NCBI RefSeq assembly: GCF_003426775.1
Contig: NZ_QJUG01000078.1
Span: 1-35,385 of the forward strand
Direction of reading: 5' to 3'
Source: Allorhizocola rhizosphaerae
GTDB taxonomy: Bacteria > Actinomycetota > Actinomycetes > Mycobacteriales > Micromonosporaceae
Length of the DNA stretch: 35,385 nt
Shown here: positions 15,783-23,803 of the stretch, one piece after another
Numbering within the stretch: the first letter of the stretch is position 1
How the letters are laid out: every line of letters begins with the position of its first letter
Made by a program: the position numbers and the translations under genes
Notes under the pieces: generated by a model
What the model saw: only the letters and a program-made list of their open reading frames with translations
What the model was told of the DNA's origin: nothing
Databases searched by the model: none

Positions 15783-17861
15783 ATGGGCGATGCGTTGGAT
15801 GGCCGCCGGGCGCGGCCGGACGTTCTGGCATATCCCGTGGCGACCACCGGCCGCTTCGTGCTCCTCGTGGCGGCCATGCTGAACGCGGGACTGCTGTCCG
15901 GCTACGTGGCTTATCTGTTGATCGACGGCGACCGGTGGCGACGCGCCGCGCAGGCATGCGTGGCGCGGGCCGAGGCGGCCGCGCTGACGGCGTGCATGGG
16001 ACCCACCCAGCGGGTCCAGGTGGCATACATGCTGGCGGGCGCGGTGCTCATCGCGGTCATGGGGCTCGTGTTCCTGATGGCGATCCCGTCCGTGCTTCGC
16101 CGGCGCAGTGGGCTGCGGCCGGCGGGGCCCCGCCTCGACGGGGCGATGATACGCATCGCCGAGCTGTCCGCGCAGGCGGGACTGCGCCGACCGCCACGGT
16201 TGTTCGTGGGCGGCGTCGGTCAGCGCGACGCCTTTGTCTTCGGGCTGCCCGGCCGATACTGCCTGGTGCTGCCGACCGCGCTCGCGGTGCGGTGGCGCGA
16301 CGAGTCGTTGTTCGACCCGGTGATCCGGCACGAGCTGGCTCATCTGCGCCGCCGTGACGTGCCGCTGGCGTGGCTGGCCACGGCGGTGTGGATCGCGGCC
16401 CTGCCGGTCCTGGCGCTCCCGCTGGTGCTCTCGGCCGTCCGGTGGGATTTCTCTTTGATGCCACAGTATCTGTGGCGGGTCGCGGTGGTCATGGCGATCA
16501 TCCTGCTGCTGCGCCGTCAGGCGTTGCGGTCGCGCGAACACGACGCCGACCTGGAGGCGGCGAAACGGGCCGGTGATCATCGCCCGTTGGCAGCGGTGCT
16601 GCGGACCGCGACGGGTGTTGCAGGGCGGTCCGGCCGGCGACGGCTGCTGTCGCACCATCCCACGGTGGCGCAACGGATCCACGTGCTGGAGCGCCCTGGC
16701 CGGGTGCAGGCGGTGTCCATCGTGGACGGTGTGGCCGCCGGGTTCCTGGCCGGCCTGCTCCTCCCGCAGTTGTTCATGACTGCGCACACGGCGCTGGCCG
16801 ACGGTCCGGCCAGCGCCGCGGCGCCGCACATCGCGGGCCTCATCGTGGGTCCGATCCTGGGCGGCGCCGTGGGACTCGGCCTGTGGCGGCAAGCGCTCAT
16901 CGATCGCGTCACGGGCGAGGCGACATGGCCGGGCGGTGCCGTGGTCGGCGTGGCCGCAGGGCTGCTGCTGGGTCACTGGACCGGGTTTTCCACGGGCGGG
17001 CTTGCCGGGGAAGGGCTCGGCGGCGACGAATTCGGCGCGGGCTTCACCGTGCCGGTGCTGCTCGTGGTCGGTGCCGGTGCCGTCCTGTCGAGCGCGGGCA
17101 CCGGCCGGCTGTGGGCGGACGCCGCGGCCAGACTGCCGGGCGGGCCGCTGTCCTGGTGGTGGGCGTTGGCCGCGAACGCGCTCATCTTCGCGCTGGCGGC
17201 CTCCGCCATGGTGTGGATGCCGGGGACGTTTTATGCGATGCGCCTGGTGGCCACGACTCCCATCGTCGCCATCGACCTCGGCGACTTGGCCATCGTCTCC
17301 GGCCGGCTCATCGGGCAGGTGGTCATCTTGGCGCTGGTGCCCTTCGCCGTCGCGGTGACGGCCATGGTGTGGGGGCGCGGTCCGCGGCCGATACCGCCTT
17401 GGTTGCTGGACGGCCCGCAACCGGCCGAGCAGACAATGCCCGCCCGACCGGGGCCGAGACTGGGGTCCGTGCTGATCGGAGGGGTTCTCGCGGGCGTTCT
17501 CACCACGATCGGCGTGGCGGTTCACCGAGCCGTCACGCCAGCTCCGGTCGACGACGAGCAGAGGCTGCGACTGCACCTTCTTTGGATCGTCATCGGTGCG
17601 GCGATGGCTCTCGCGGTGTCGCTCGTGGCGCTGGTTTCCGTGCGGCGAGCGGGCGCCGCCATCGGCCTGATCATCGGCGTCAGCACCGCGCTCACCGCCG
17701 TGGCGGGCATGACGGCGGTCAATGTGCTGGGCTTCGGTGACCTGCTCTACCCCTCGCTTCGCTTTGACACCATCATGTCCACGCTCTCCCTGTGGACCCT
17801 GGGATATCTGTGGCTCCTGCCGCTGACCCTCGCGTTCAGCGAAGAACGTCGGCCAGCTTGA
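15783..17861 (+). CDS. M48-family membrane metalloprotease
   Basis: A 692-residue multi-pass membrane protein. After two N-terminal helices (about 23-47 and 80-103) comes an M48 peptidase domain with the zinc motif HELAH at residues 183-187 in FDPVIRHELAHLRRRDV. SREHDADLEAAKRAGD then carries the expected third-ligand region. The C-terminal half, about 300 residues, adds many further hydrophobic helices and is much longer than HtpX (about 290 residues). It probably cleaves membrane or exported proteins. ATG 15783 is preferred because the sequence before it is Arg-rich and lies within the opposite gene. It converges with the ligase gene and overlaps it by 26 bp. Confidence 0.8.
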   Translation: MGDALDGRRARPDVLAYPVATTGRFVLLVAAMLNAGLLSGYVAYLLIDGDRWRRAAQACVARAEAAALTACMGPTQRVQVAYMLAGAVLIAVMGLVFLMAIPSVLRRRSGLRPAGPRLDGAMIRIAELSAQAGLRRPPRLFVGGVGQRDAFVFGLPGRYCLVLPTALAVRWRDESLFDPVIRHELAHLRRRDVPLAWLATAVWIAALPVLALPLVLSAVRWDFSLMPQYLWRVAVVMAIILLLRRQALRSREHDADLEAAKRAGDHRPLAAVLRTATGVAGRSGRRRLLSHHPTVAQRIHVLERPGRVQAVSIVDGVAAGFLAGLLLPQLFMTAHTALADGPASAAAPHIAGLIVGPILGGAVGLGLWRQALIDRVTGEATWPGGAVVGVAAGLLLGHWTGFSTGGLAGEGLGGDEFGAGFTVPVLLVVGAGAVLSSAGTGRLWADAAARLPGGPLSWWWALAANALIFALAASAMVWMPGTFYAMRLVATTPIVAIDLGDLAIVSGRLIGQVVILALVPFAVAVTAMVWGRGPRPIPPWLLDGPQPAEQTMPARPGPRLGSVLIGGVLAGVLTTIGVAVHRAVTPAPVDDEQRLRLHLLWIVIGAAMALAVSLVALVSVRRAGAAIGLIIGVSTALTAVAGMTAVNVLGFGDLLYPSLRFDTIMSTLSLWTLGYLWLLPLTLAFSEERRPA

Positions 17862-18891
17862 ACGTCACGGGGCGCTCCAGTTGGTCGAACGTGCACGATT
17901 CCGGCGTGCGGTCCGGGCGCCAGCGGACGAACTGAGCTGTGTGCCGGAAGCGGTTGCCCTCCATGTAGTCGTAACGCACCTCCAGCACGCGCTCCGGGCG
18001 CAACGGCACGAATGTCAGGTCCTTGGTCGGGTTCCACCGGCTGGCGGCGCTGCGGACCTCGTGCGCGGGGCTCTCCGCCGCCCAGTTCCACGGGTGCCGG
18101 TCGAACGTGGTCACCAGCGGCTGCAGTTCGGTGAACAGGGCCCGCCGCATGGCCATGGGCAGCGCGCCGACCACTCCCACCGAGGCGAGCTTGCCGTCGA
18201 CGCCGTACAGGCCGAGCAGCAGCGAGCCGATGGCGTCCTCGCCCGACTTGTGCACCCGGTACCCCGCGACCACGCAGTCGGCCGTCCGCTCATGCTTGAT
18301 CTTGCTCATCACGCGCTTGTCGGGTTGGTAAGTCAGGTCGAGCGGCTTGGCGATGAGCCCGTCGAGTCCGGCGCCCTCGAATCGCTCGAACCAATCCTTG
18401 GCCGTGTCGACGTCGGTGGTGACAGGCGTGAGGTGGATGGGCGGTTGTGCACCGGCGAGGGCTGTTTCGAGCGCCTGACGGCGTTGGGCGAGCGGCTCCT
18501 CGGTCAGGTCGGCGTCGCCGAGCGCCAGCAGATCGAAGGCGATGAAGCTGGCGGGCGTCTTGCCGGCCAACAGCTTCACGCGGCTCGCGGCCGGGTGCAG
18601 GCGCAGCTGCAGGGCCTCGAAATCCAGCCGGTTGCGCTCCATGTCCGCGATGATGATCTCCCCGTCGATCACGGCGCGCGGCGGGAAATTCGCCAGCACC
18701 GCCTCCACGATCTCCGGAAAGTAGCGGGTCATCGGGCGCTCGTTGCGGCTACCGATCTCCACCTCCTCGCCGTCCCGGAAGATGATCGACCGAAAACCGT
18801 CCCACTTGGGCTCATACAGCTGTCCGGGCGGGATATCGGGCACAGGTTTCGCGAGCATCGGCTTGACAGGTGGCATGAGCGGAAGGCGCAT
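17836..18891 (-). CDS. ligC: ATP-dependent DNA ligase, LigC type
   Basis: A 351-residue ATP-dependent DNA ligase. The adenylation motif I is EPKWDGFRSI with Lys29 (KxDGxR), motif III-like sequence is VSFIAFDLLAL-like (ASFIAFDLLALGD), motif IV is AGLDGLIAKPLDL, and motif V falls at MSKIKHERTADCVVAGYR. An OB-fold C-terminal domain follows. The length matches actinobacterial LigC, a ligase linked to short-patch repair and sometimes to end joining. No Ku or polymerase gene is adjacent. ATG 18891 is chosen because MPPVKPMLAKPV starts within six residues. Only 9 bp separate this start codon from the divergent PLP enzyme. Confidence 0.88.
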   Translation of the reverse strand: MRLPLMPPVKPMLAKPVPDIPPGQLYEPKWDGFRSIIFRDGEEVEIGSRNERPMTRYFPEIVEAVLANFPPRAVIDGEIIIADMERNRLDFEALQLRLHPAASRVKLLAGKTPASFIAFDLLALGDADLTEEPLAQRRQALETALAGAQPPIHLTPVTTDVDTAKDWFERFEGAGLDGLIAKPLDLTYQPDKRVMSKIKHERTADCVVAGYRVHKSGEDAIGSLLLGLYGVDGKLASVGVVGALPMAMRRALFTELQPLVTTFDRHPWNWAAESPAHEVRSAASRWNPTKDLTFVPLRPERVLEVRYDYMEGNRFRHTAQFVRWRPDRTPESCTFDQLERPVTFKLADVLR

Positions 18892-18900
18892 ACTTTGAGG

Positions 18901-20553
18901 ATGACATCCCCGCTGCTGCGGCGGATTCGGGATTCGGTCATCGGAGATGACCAGGTGATGTGGGGGCCTTACGGCGCTCGCCGGGTGACCTATGCCGACT
19001 ACACCGCGTCCGGGCGGGCGCTGCGGTTCATCGAGGACTTCATTCGCGACGAGGTCCTGCCGCGGTACGCGAACACCCACACCGAGTCCAGCGGCACCGG
19101 GCTGCAGACCACCCGGCTGCGCGAGGACGCCCGCACCGTCATCCACGACGCCGTCGGCGCCGACGATGACACGATTGTCATTTTCACCGGCTCCGGCTCA
19201 ACCGGCGCCATCGACAAGCTGATCGGCATCCTGGGCATCCGCCTGCCCTCCCAGCTGGCCGGGCTCGCCGACCACATTCCGCCGGCCGAGCGGCCGATCG
19301 TCTTCATCGGACCGTTCGAGCACCACTCCAACGAGTTGCCATGGCGCGAGTCGATCGCCGATGTGGTGGTGGTGCCCGAGGATCCGAGCGGTCACATCGA
19401 TTTCGGTTTTCTCGAATCAATGCTCATCAAGTACGGAGACCGGCCACTGAAGATAGGCTCATTCTCCGCCGCTTCCAACGTCACGGGGATTCTCAGTGAC
19501 ACGCAAGGGATTTCGCGCCTACTGCACGAGCACGGCGCGCTGTCCTTTTGGGACTATGCGGCCGCGGCGCCGTACATCAAAATGGATATGAAGGGCAAGG
19601 ACGCGATATTCATTTCACCGCACAAGTTCGTCGGCGGCCCCGGCACGCCCGGAGTCCTCGTCGTGCGGCGGGAACTGGTGCGCAACGCGGTGCCGACCGT
19701 GCCCGGCGGCGGCACGGTCGAGTTCGTGAACTCCTTGGAGCACAGATACTTGAGCGATCCGTCGCATCGGGAGGAGGGCGGCACCCCGGCGATCGTCGAG
19801 TCCATCCGCGCCGGGCTCGTGTTCCAGCTCAAGGAGGCCGTCGGCACCGACCTCATCCGCGCGCGGGAGGAGCGCTTCCTGCACCAGGCCATCGCGACGT
19901 GGCAGGAGAACCCGAACCTCGAAATCCTGGGAAACCTTACGGCGGACCGGCTTTCCATCATCTCCTTTGTGGTACGCCGTCCGGGCGGCAGATATCTGCA
20001 CCACAACTTTGTCGTGGCCCTGCTCAACGATTTGTTCGGGATCCAGTCGCGGGGCGGGTGCTCCTGCGCGGGTCCGTATGGGCACCGCCTGCTCGGCATC
20101 GACCTCGATCGGTCGCACGGGCTCCAGGAAGAGATAGCGAGCGGGTGCGAGGGGATCAGGCCCGGCTGGGTGCGCGTGAGTTTCAATTACTTCATCTCCG
20201 ACGCGTGTTTCCGGTACATTGTGGACGCTGTGCACTTGGTCGCGACGGATGGTTGGAAGTTGTTGCCCGACTACAGGTTCGACCCGGCGACCGGGCTGTG
20301 GCGGCACAAGGGCGGGCTCGTCGAGCCGCCGCTTCGCCTGTCCCAGTTGGGCTACGATGAGCACGGGCGCCTGCGATTCCCGGCCCATCACGAGCGTGCG
20401 CCCGAGTCCGCCTTCGCCGAATACCTTGACTTCGCGCGCCACCTCTTCGCCATCGCCGACGGCCCTCGCACCGACGGTGCGGCCGGAATCCGCGTCTCCC
20501 AACACTTCGAAGACCTACGCTGGTTCGAACTCCCCGACGAGTGCCTCGGTTAG
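18901..20553 (+). CDS. class V aminotransferase-fold PLP enzyme, cysteine desulfurase-like
   Basis: A 550-residue fold type I PLP enzyme. SufS/Csd features are present: TESSGTGLQTTRLREDAR near the N-terminus, FEHHSNELPW at 139-148 (a His stacks on PLP), Lys242 in ISPHKFVGGPGTPGVL, and a cysteine in the active-site loop, SRGGCSCAGPYGH (Cys387 or Cys389). It is about 140 residues longer than SufS, with additions towards the C-terminus. It may release sulfur from cysteine or a related substrate, but no Suf or Isc genes are nearby, so the role is open. CATACT at 18889-18894 ends six bases before ATG 18901, fitting a leaderless start. TTGACA at 18863-18868 is a possible -35, with a long spacer. 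Confidence 0.82.
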   Translation: MTSPLLRRIRDSVIGDDQVMWGPYGARRVTYADYTASGRALRFIEDFIRDEVLPRYANTHTESSGTGLQTTRLREDARTVIHDAVGADDDTIVIFTGSGSTGAIDKLIGILGIRLPSQLAGLADHIPPAERPIVFIGPFEHHSNELPWRESIADVVVVPEDPSGHIDFGFLESMLIKYGDRPLKIGSFSAASNVTGILSDTQGISRLLHEHGALSFWDYAAAAPYIKMDMKGKDAIFISPHKFVGGPGTPGVLVVRRELVRNAVPTVPGGGTVEFVNSLEHRYLSDPSHREEGGTPAIVESIRAGLVFQLKEAVGTDLIRAREERFLHQAIATWQENPNLEILGNLTADRLSIISFVVRRPGGRYLHHNFVVALLNDLFGIQSRGGCSCAGPYGHRLLGIDLDRSHGLQEEIASGCEGIRPGWVRVSFNYFISDACFRYIVDAVHLVATDGWKLLPDYRFDPATGLWRHKGGLVEPPLRLSQLGYDEHGRLRFPAHHERAPESAFAEYLDFARHLFAIADGPRTDGAAGIRVSQHFEDLRWFELPDECLG

Positions 20554-20570
20554 AGAGTGCCTCGGTTAGA
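20539..20570 (+). repeat. exact 16-bp tandem duplication at the 3' end of the PLP enzyme gene
   Basis: GAGTGCCTCGGTTAGA occurs twice back to back (20539-20554 and 20555-20570). The first copy encodes the last residues, Glu-Cys-Leu-Gly, and the TAG stop; the second lies just outside the gene. This looks like a recent slippage duplication without coding effect. Confidence 0.9.
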
Positions 20571-20615
20571 CAATGAGACTAAGTCGATTATGATGGCGAA
20601 GGGGAAGGAGGCTAC

Positions 20616-21187
20616 ATGAGTGCAGAGACCTGTTGGCCAGAGCCGCCCGTTGGTGGCTACACAGCGGAAGACCTGGACCGCCTCCCCGATCTGCCCCCTC
20701 ACACCGAGTTGATCGACGGGAGCCTGGTCTTCGTGAGCCCCCAGAAACAGTTTCATACTTTGGCACTTTCTCTGTTGGATCGCAGGCTGGGCGATCTCGC
20801 TCCGGCTGACCGGCGCGTGCGGCGCGAGATGTCGGTGTTTATCAGCAATCGGCAACGGCCCGAGCCCGAGATTGTGGTGGTGCGCGCCAATGTGGCTACC
20901 AACCAGGAGGCGACGTGGTATCCGGCCGAGGCGGTCATGCTCGCCATCGAGGTGGTGTCGCCGGACTCCGCGGAGCGTGACCGCTACCGCAAGCCGCAAC
21001 TGTATGCCGAGGCCAAGATCACGCACTTCTGGCGGGTGGAAGACGACAACGGCGAGATGGTGGTGCATGTCTATGGGCTCGATCCGGCACGCGAGCATAC
21101 GCCCTCACCGGCACCCACCACGACCGGCTCAAGCTGAGCGTGCCGTTCGACATCGACATCGACCTCACCGAGATTGCGAGGCGTTGA
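20616..21187 (+). pseudogene. Uma2 family endonuclease, frameshifted near its 3' end
   Basis: The frame opens at ATG 20616 and reads YTAEDLDRLPDLPPHTELID, then MLAIEVVSPDSAERDRYRKP and KITHFWRVEDDNG, the PD-(D/E)xK core of Uma2 (DUF820) proteins. It stays open to 21137 (173 residues), but after YGLDPA (about 21089) the sequence becomes unlike the family. In the frame offset by one base the expected tail continues: AYALTGTHHDRLKLSVPFDI then DIDLTEIARR, ending at TGA 21185-21187. Loss of one A in GCA-ACG near 21089 explains this exactly. Most likely a recent inactivating or tail-swapping mutation, or a sequencing error. Uma2 genes are abundant in actinomycetes and their biological role is poorly known. 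Confidence 0.8.
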
Positions 21188-21337
21188 CTCCTCGGGCGTC
21201 GCGCCAACGGAACAGTAACCCTCCTATCAAGACAGATACCACGGCGTAGGCGGCAGGGCTTGATAGGGCATGGTTTCCACCGCCCTGGTCGCCTGGATCG
21301 CCAGACCTGCGTCCATTCGGGGCCGGCTGCTGAAGGC

Positions 21338-21592
21338 GCCGTGCGGCTGCGCGTGCGTGACAACGGCACGGGCTCACCCGGGCCAGCGACAGTCGCGGTC
21401 TCAGCTTCCTGCACGAGCGAGTCGCCATGGTCGGCGGGGTGCTGCACGCCGGTGGCGGGTTGCGCGGCGGTTGGTGGTGGGCGAGGAGACCGTCAAGACA
21501 CCCGCCAGCCTGGTGCTCGACAAGCTCGGCCTGCACCGACCCACGCGGTCGTCGCCGCGTACGAATCGGGGCTCGTCGTGCCCGGAAGCGCG
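21338..21592 (+). pseudogene. fossil of a two-component system (histidine kinase end joined to response regulator end)
   Basis: Four short pieces in shifting frames match the ends of a NarL-type two-component pair. AVRLRVRDNGTG (from 21338) is the kinase ATP-binding N/G box; SRGLSFLHERVAMVGGVLHA (about 21388-21447) is the following G-box helix (normally GL.GMRERV..VGG.L.A). VVGEETVKTPASLVLDKLGL (about 21474-21533) is the LuxR-type DNA-binding helix of the regulator, and AVVAAYESGLVVPG (about 21545-21586) is its end. The middle of the kinase end, the regulator's receiver domain and any intervening DNA are gone. The rest of the 21188-21695 gap has no gene. On the minus strand near 21180-21260 a hydrophobic stretch (AAYAVVSVLIGGLLFRW) may be another remnant. 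Confidence 0.7.
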
Positions 21593-21620
21593 CGCCGGAG
21601 CGATCACCCCCGCCCGCCGC

Positions 21621-21687
21621 CGCGTCGATCATGAAGTTACGGTGGCGACGCGCCGTCGAGAATGGACTTAGGTTCATGATCGACGCG
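21621..21687. repeat. palindromic intergenic repeat element (15-bp perfect inverted repeat)
   Basis: CGCGTCGATCATGAA at 21621-21635 is the exact reverse complement of TTCATGATCGACGCG at 21673-21687, with 37 bases between. The inner part contains a weaker self-complementary segment, CGGTGGCG and CGCCGTCG around ACG, so the whole could fold as a long stem. It lies just beyond the 3' end of the toxin gene and could act as a terminator. It resembles the dispersed palindromic repeats of actinomycete genomes, but copy number cannot be judged here. Confidence 0.7.
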
Positions 21688-21695
21688 AAAGGGGG

Positions 21696-22805
21696 TTAGC
21701 GGGTGCGGAGGAAGGTTTCGGCCGTGTATAGCTCGCGTGCCTCGTGCTCGACCTCGCCGACCTGACCGTCGAGGTAAAAGATGTTGCCGTGCCAGTTGAT
21801 GGCGTTGAGGAAGTGGCCCTGTGGCTCGCCGCTCTCGTCGTGCCACGAGGTGCCGATGATGCCCGTGGCGCCGTGACCGGCCTCGGTGAGGCGCTGCTCG
21901 ACCTGCTCCCAGCCGTCGACGCGGCTGAACCGCCGGCCGGGGTAGGCCATCTGGCACAGCTCGTGCTCGGACATCTCCGGGTGCTCCCGGCCGTCGCTCT
22001 GCACGATGGTGGGGATGCCGCGCAGCGTGTAGTCGGTGGCCGCGGCCACCGGCGCGCAGTTCTTCCGCTGAGTGTCGTCGGCGGCCGCCGTGTTGATGTG
22101 CGGTAGGGGAAGCACGAGCACGGGCGGTTCACCGGGCGGTCCGGTGGGCACGCTCTCGCCCAGCGGCTCGCCGACCCGGCCGGATGACGGCCGCGCGATC
22201 CGTTCGGGTGCGATTTCGCTGCCGCGGTATTCGGGCACGTGCGGCGGGCTGTGCCAGGCAGGCACCGGGCGGTCGTGCTCGATGGTGCCGTGCTGGCTGG
22301 CCAGCCGCCCGAGTTCGCGCCCGAGGTCGCGCAGGGCGTGCTGCTTGTCCTCGCTCGCGCCGGCCATCGCGGCCGCGCTGGCGAGTACGTTGCCGGCCAG
22401 GTTGCCCAGCGGGTCGCGCTCGGGCAGGTTTTCGACGGCGCGCTCGTGCGCCTGGAAACCGGGAAGCTGGTCGCTCCAGACCACGACTCCCGAGCCGGTG
22501 TGGTCGCGCGCCAGCACCTGATGCGGACCGACGCTCGTGTCCGACGTGGGCCCGAACATGGGCAGCAGCTGCGCGGGGTCGTGGTGCGGGGCGGGGCTCA
22601 TGTTGGGCTCGGAATACAGCGGGGGCGGCACGGCGGGCGTGAAGTTGGGCTGATCGTCGTGCTGGTGAGCCACGCCGGTGTAACCGTCCATCCCCGTGAA
22701 GCCCGCGACTGTCGTGCCGTCCGTGCCCGTGAAGCCCGCGACCGTCGTGCTGTCCGTTGGCGTCGCGTTGGCCGCGGCGGCAGCCGCCGCGTCGTCGCCT
22801 GACAT
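21696..22805 (-). CDS. polymorphic toxin with C-terminal papain-fold glutamine deamidase domain
   Basis: A 369-residue protein. The C-terminal about 125 residues carry the papain-fold toxin (glutamine deamidase, Tox-PL-like) pattern: Cys250 in RKNCAPVAAATDYTLRG, His331 in GHFLNAINWHGNIFYLDGQ, and Asp346/Gln348. Such domains deamidate Gln on host or rival proteins. The N-terminus is Ala/Thr-rich with a repeated TTVAGFTGxDG unit and a Pro-rich linker, and has no signal peptide. Export could be through a type VII or similar route, but this is not shown. ATG 22805 is preceded by AAAGGCGG. It lies 14 bp after the TPR/membrane protein gene, probably in one operon. No clear immunity gene was recognised; the upstream partner is the only candidate. 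Confidence 0.75.
   Translation of the reverse strand: MSGDDAAAAAAANATPTDSTTVAGFTGTDGTTVAGFTGMDGYTGVAHQHDDQPNFTPAVPPPLYSEPNMSPAPHHDPAQLLPMFGPTSDTSVGPHQVLARDHTGSGVVVWSDQLPGFQAHERAVENLPERDPLGNLAGNVLASAAAMAGASEDKQHALRDLGRELGRLASQHGTIEHDRPVPAWHSPPHVPEYRGSEIAPERIARPSSGRVGEPLGESVPTGPPGEPPVLVLPLPHINTAAADDTQRKNCAPVAAATDYTLRGIPTIVQSDGREHPEMSEHELCQMAYPGRRFSRVDGWEQVEQRLTEAGHGATGIIGTSWHDESGEPQGHFLNAINWHGNIFYLDGQVGEVEHEARELYTAETFLRTR
22696..22761 (-). repeat. 33-bp tandem repeat inside the toxin gene
   Basis: Two imperfect 33-bp copies (22696-22728 and 22729-22761) share GTGAAGCCCGCGAC at their left ends on the plus strand. They encode two TTVAGFTGxDG repeats near residues 16-41 of the toxin. A third, shorter echo (GYTGVAH) follows. 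This suggests in-frame expansion of a flexible N-terminal segment. Confidence 0.75.
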
Positions 22806-22819
22806 CGGTGTTCCGCCTT

Positions 22820-23725
22820 TCAGGTGATGAGGATGCCCTTCATGTCGCGCCGCTCCTCGGCGGCCCGGCGCGTGAGCAGCTTGGCGACGCGGTCGGCCGT
22901 GGCGAAGTCGCCGATGCCCTCCAGCCGCGCCGTCAGGTCCTGCTTGTAGTCGACCTCCACCGACGCGGTGTTGGTCAGCGCGGAAAGCGGGCCACGCACC
23001 GCCCGTGCACCGGTGATCTCAAATAGCCAGATGTAGACGGCCTGCTGGTCGAGCACACCGACGTTGAGGTCCAGCCGGCGTTGGTAGAGCACATATCTGT
23101 TGCGCGTGGCCTGCAGCGCGACCGCCACCCACGCGAACCCGCAATAGCCGGCAAGCCCCAAGGGAAGCAGCACGTCGAGCGGGGAAACGAGGGAGCTCGA
23201 CTGGCCCGTGCAGAGCACGCCGATCGTGAACAGCGTCGCCACGACCGCGGGCAGGCAGAAGTGGCGCCAGCGCGGGCGCAGTGTCTCCTGCACGCTGCCC
23301 TCTTCGGCCGTGCCAAGCTGGGCGATGCTCGCCGCCAGCGTGGCCGGTGGCGCGGCCGGCAACACCTGTCCACTCTGGACGGTGGGCCGCTCGCACTGCG
23401 CCAGGCGCTCCCAGGCATCGGCGTGATTTTCGATCTGTAGCGCCCGGCGGTAGGCGTCCGCCGCCTCGTCCAGCCGGGACTGCGCCTGCAGGCTGACGCC
23501 CAAGTGGTACCAAGCAGAAGGGTTTTGCGGAAGATTGGCCACCACCAACCGCAACTGATCCTCGGCGGCGCGATGCTCGGACATCAGGACCAGGCACCGG
23601 CCCAGCGCCAGTCGCAATTGGAGGTCGCCGCTGCGCTGCGCGATGGCGTCCTGGAGCAATTGGCGCGCCTGCCCATGCCGACCCTCATCCATGAGCGTCA
23701 AGGCACGCGCATATTCTTCGGACAT
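22820..23725 (-). CDS. TPR protein with two membrane helices and a PH-like C-terminal domain
   Basis: A 301-residue protein. Residues 1-115 contain about three tetratricopeptide repeats (ARALTLMDEGRHGQARQLLQ, SAWYHLGVSLQAQSRLDEAA). A Pro/Ala linker leads to two hydrophobic helices (about 156-173 and 183-204), followed by RNRYVLYQRRLDLNVGVLDQ and further beta-rich sequence that resembles a bacterial PH-like domain. It is probably anchored in the cytoplasmic membrane. It sits 14 bp upstream of the toxin gene on the same strand, so it may assist, export or neutralise the toxin; this is inferred from position only. ATG 23725 has AAGGCGG about six bases upstream. GATAAT at 23756-23761 (minus strand) is a possible -10. 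Confidence 0.65.
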   Translation of the reverse strand: MSEEYARALTLMDEGRHGQARQLLQDAIAQRSGDLQLRLALGRCLVLMSEHRAAEDQLRLVVANLPQNPSAWYHLGVSLQAQSRLDEAADAYRRALQIENHADAWERLAQCERPTVQSGQVLPAAPPATLAASIAQLGTAEEGSVQETLRPRWRHFCLPAVVATLFTIGVLCTGQSSSLVSPLDVLLPLGLAGYCGFAWVAVALQATRNRYVLYQRRLDLNVGVLDQQAVYIWLFEITGARAVRGPLSALTNTASVEVDYKQDLTARLEGIGDFATADRVAKLLTRRAAEERRDMKGILIT

Positions 23726-23803
23726 CGATGCCGCCTTACTGACTTGGAACGCCCGATTATCGTGAGAGCCTACTGCCCCCGAGCCACCCCCTGAGAGCGC
23801 CAC

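Noticed and set aside
15288..17576. 762-residue minus-strand frame opposite the M48 protease
   Set aside because: No family-like segments apart from a shifted reading of the secreted-protein gene; antisense shadow.
17881..18900. 340-residue upstream extension of the class V PLP enzyme
   Set aside because: The extension is antisense to LigC and has no PLP-enzyme similarity; ATG 18901 fits the family start.
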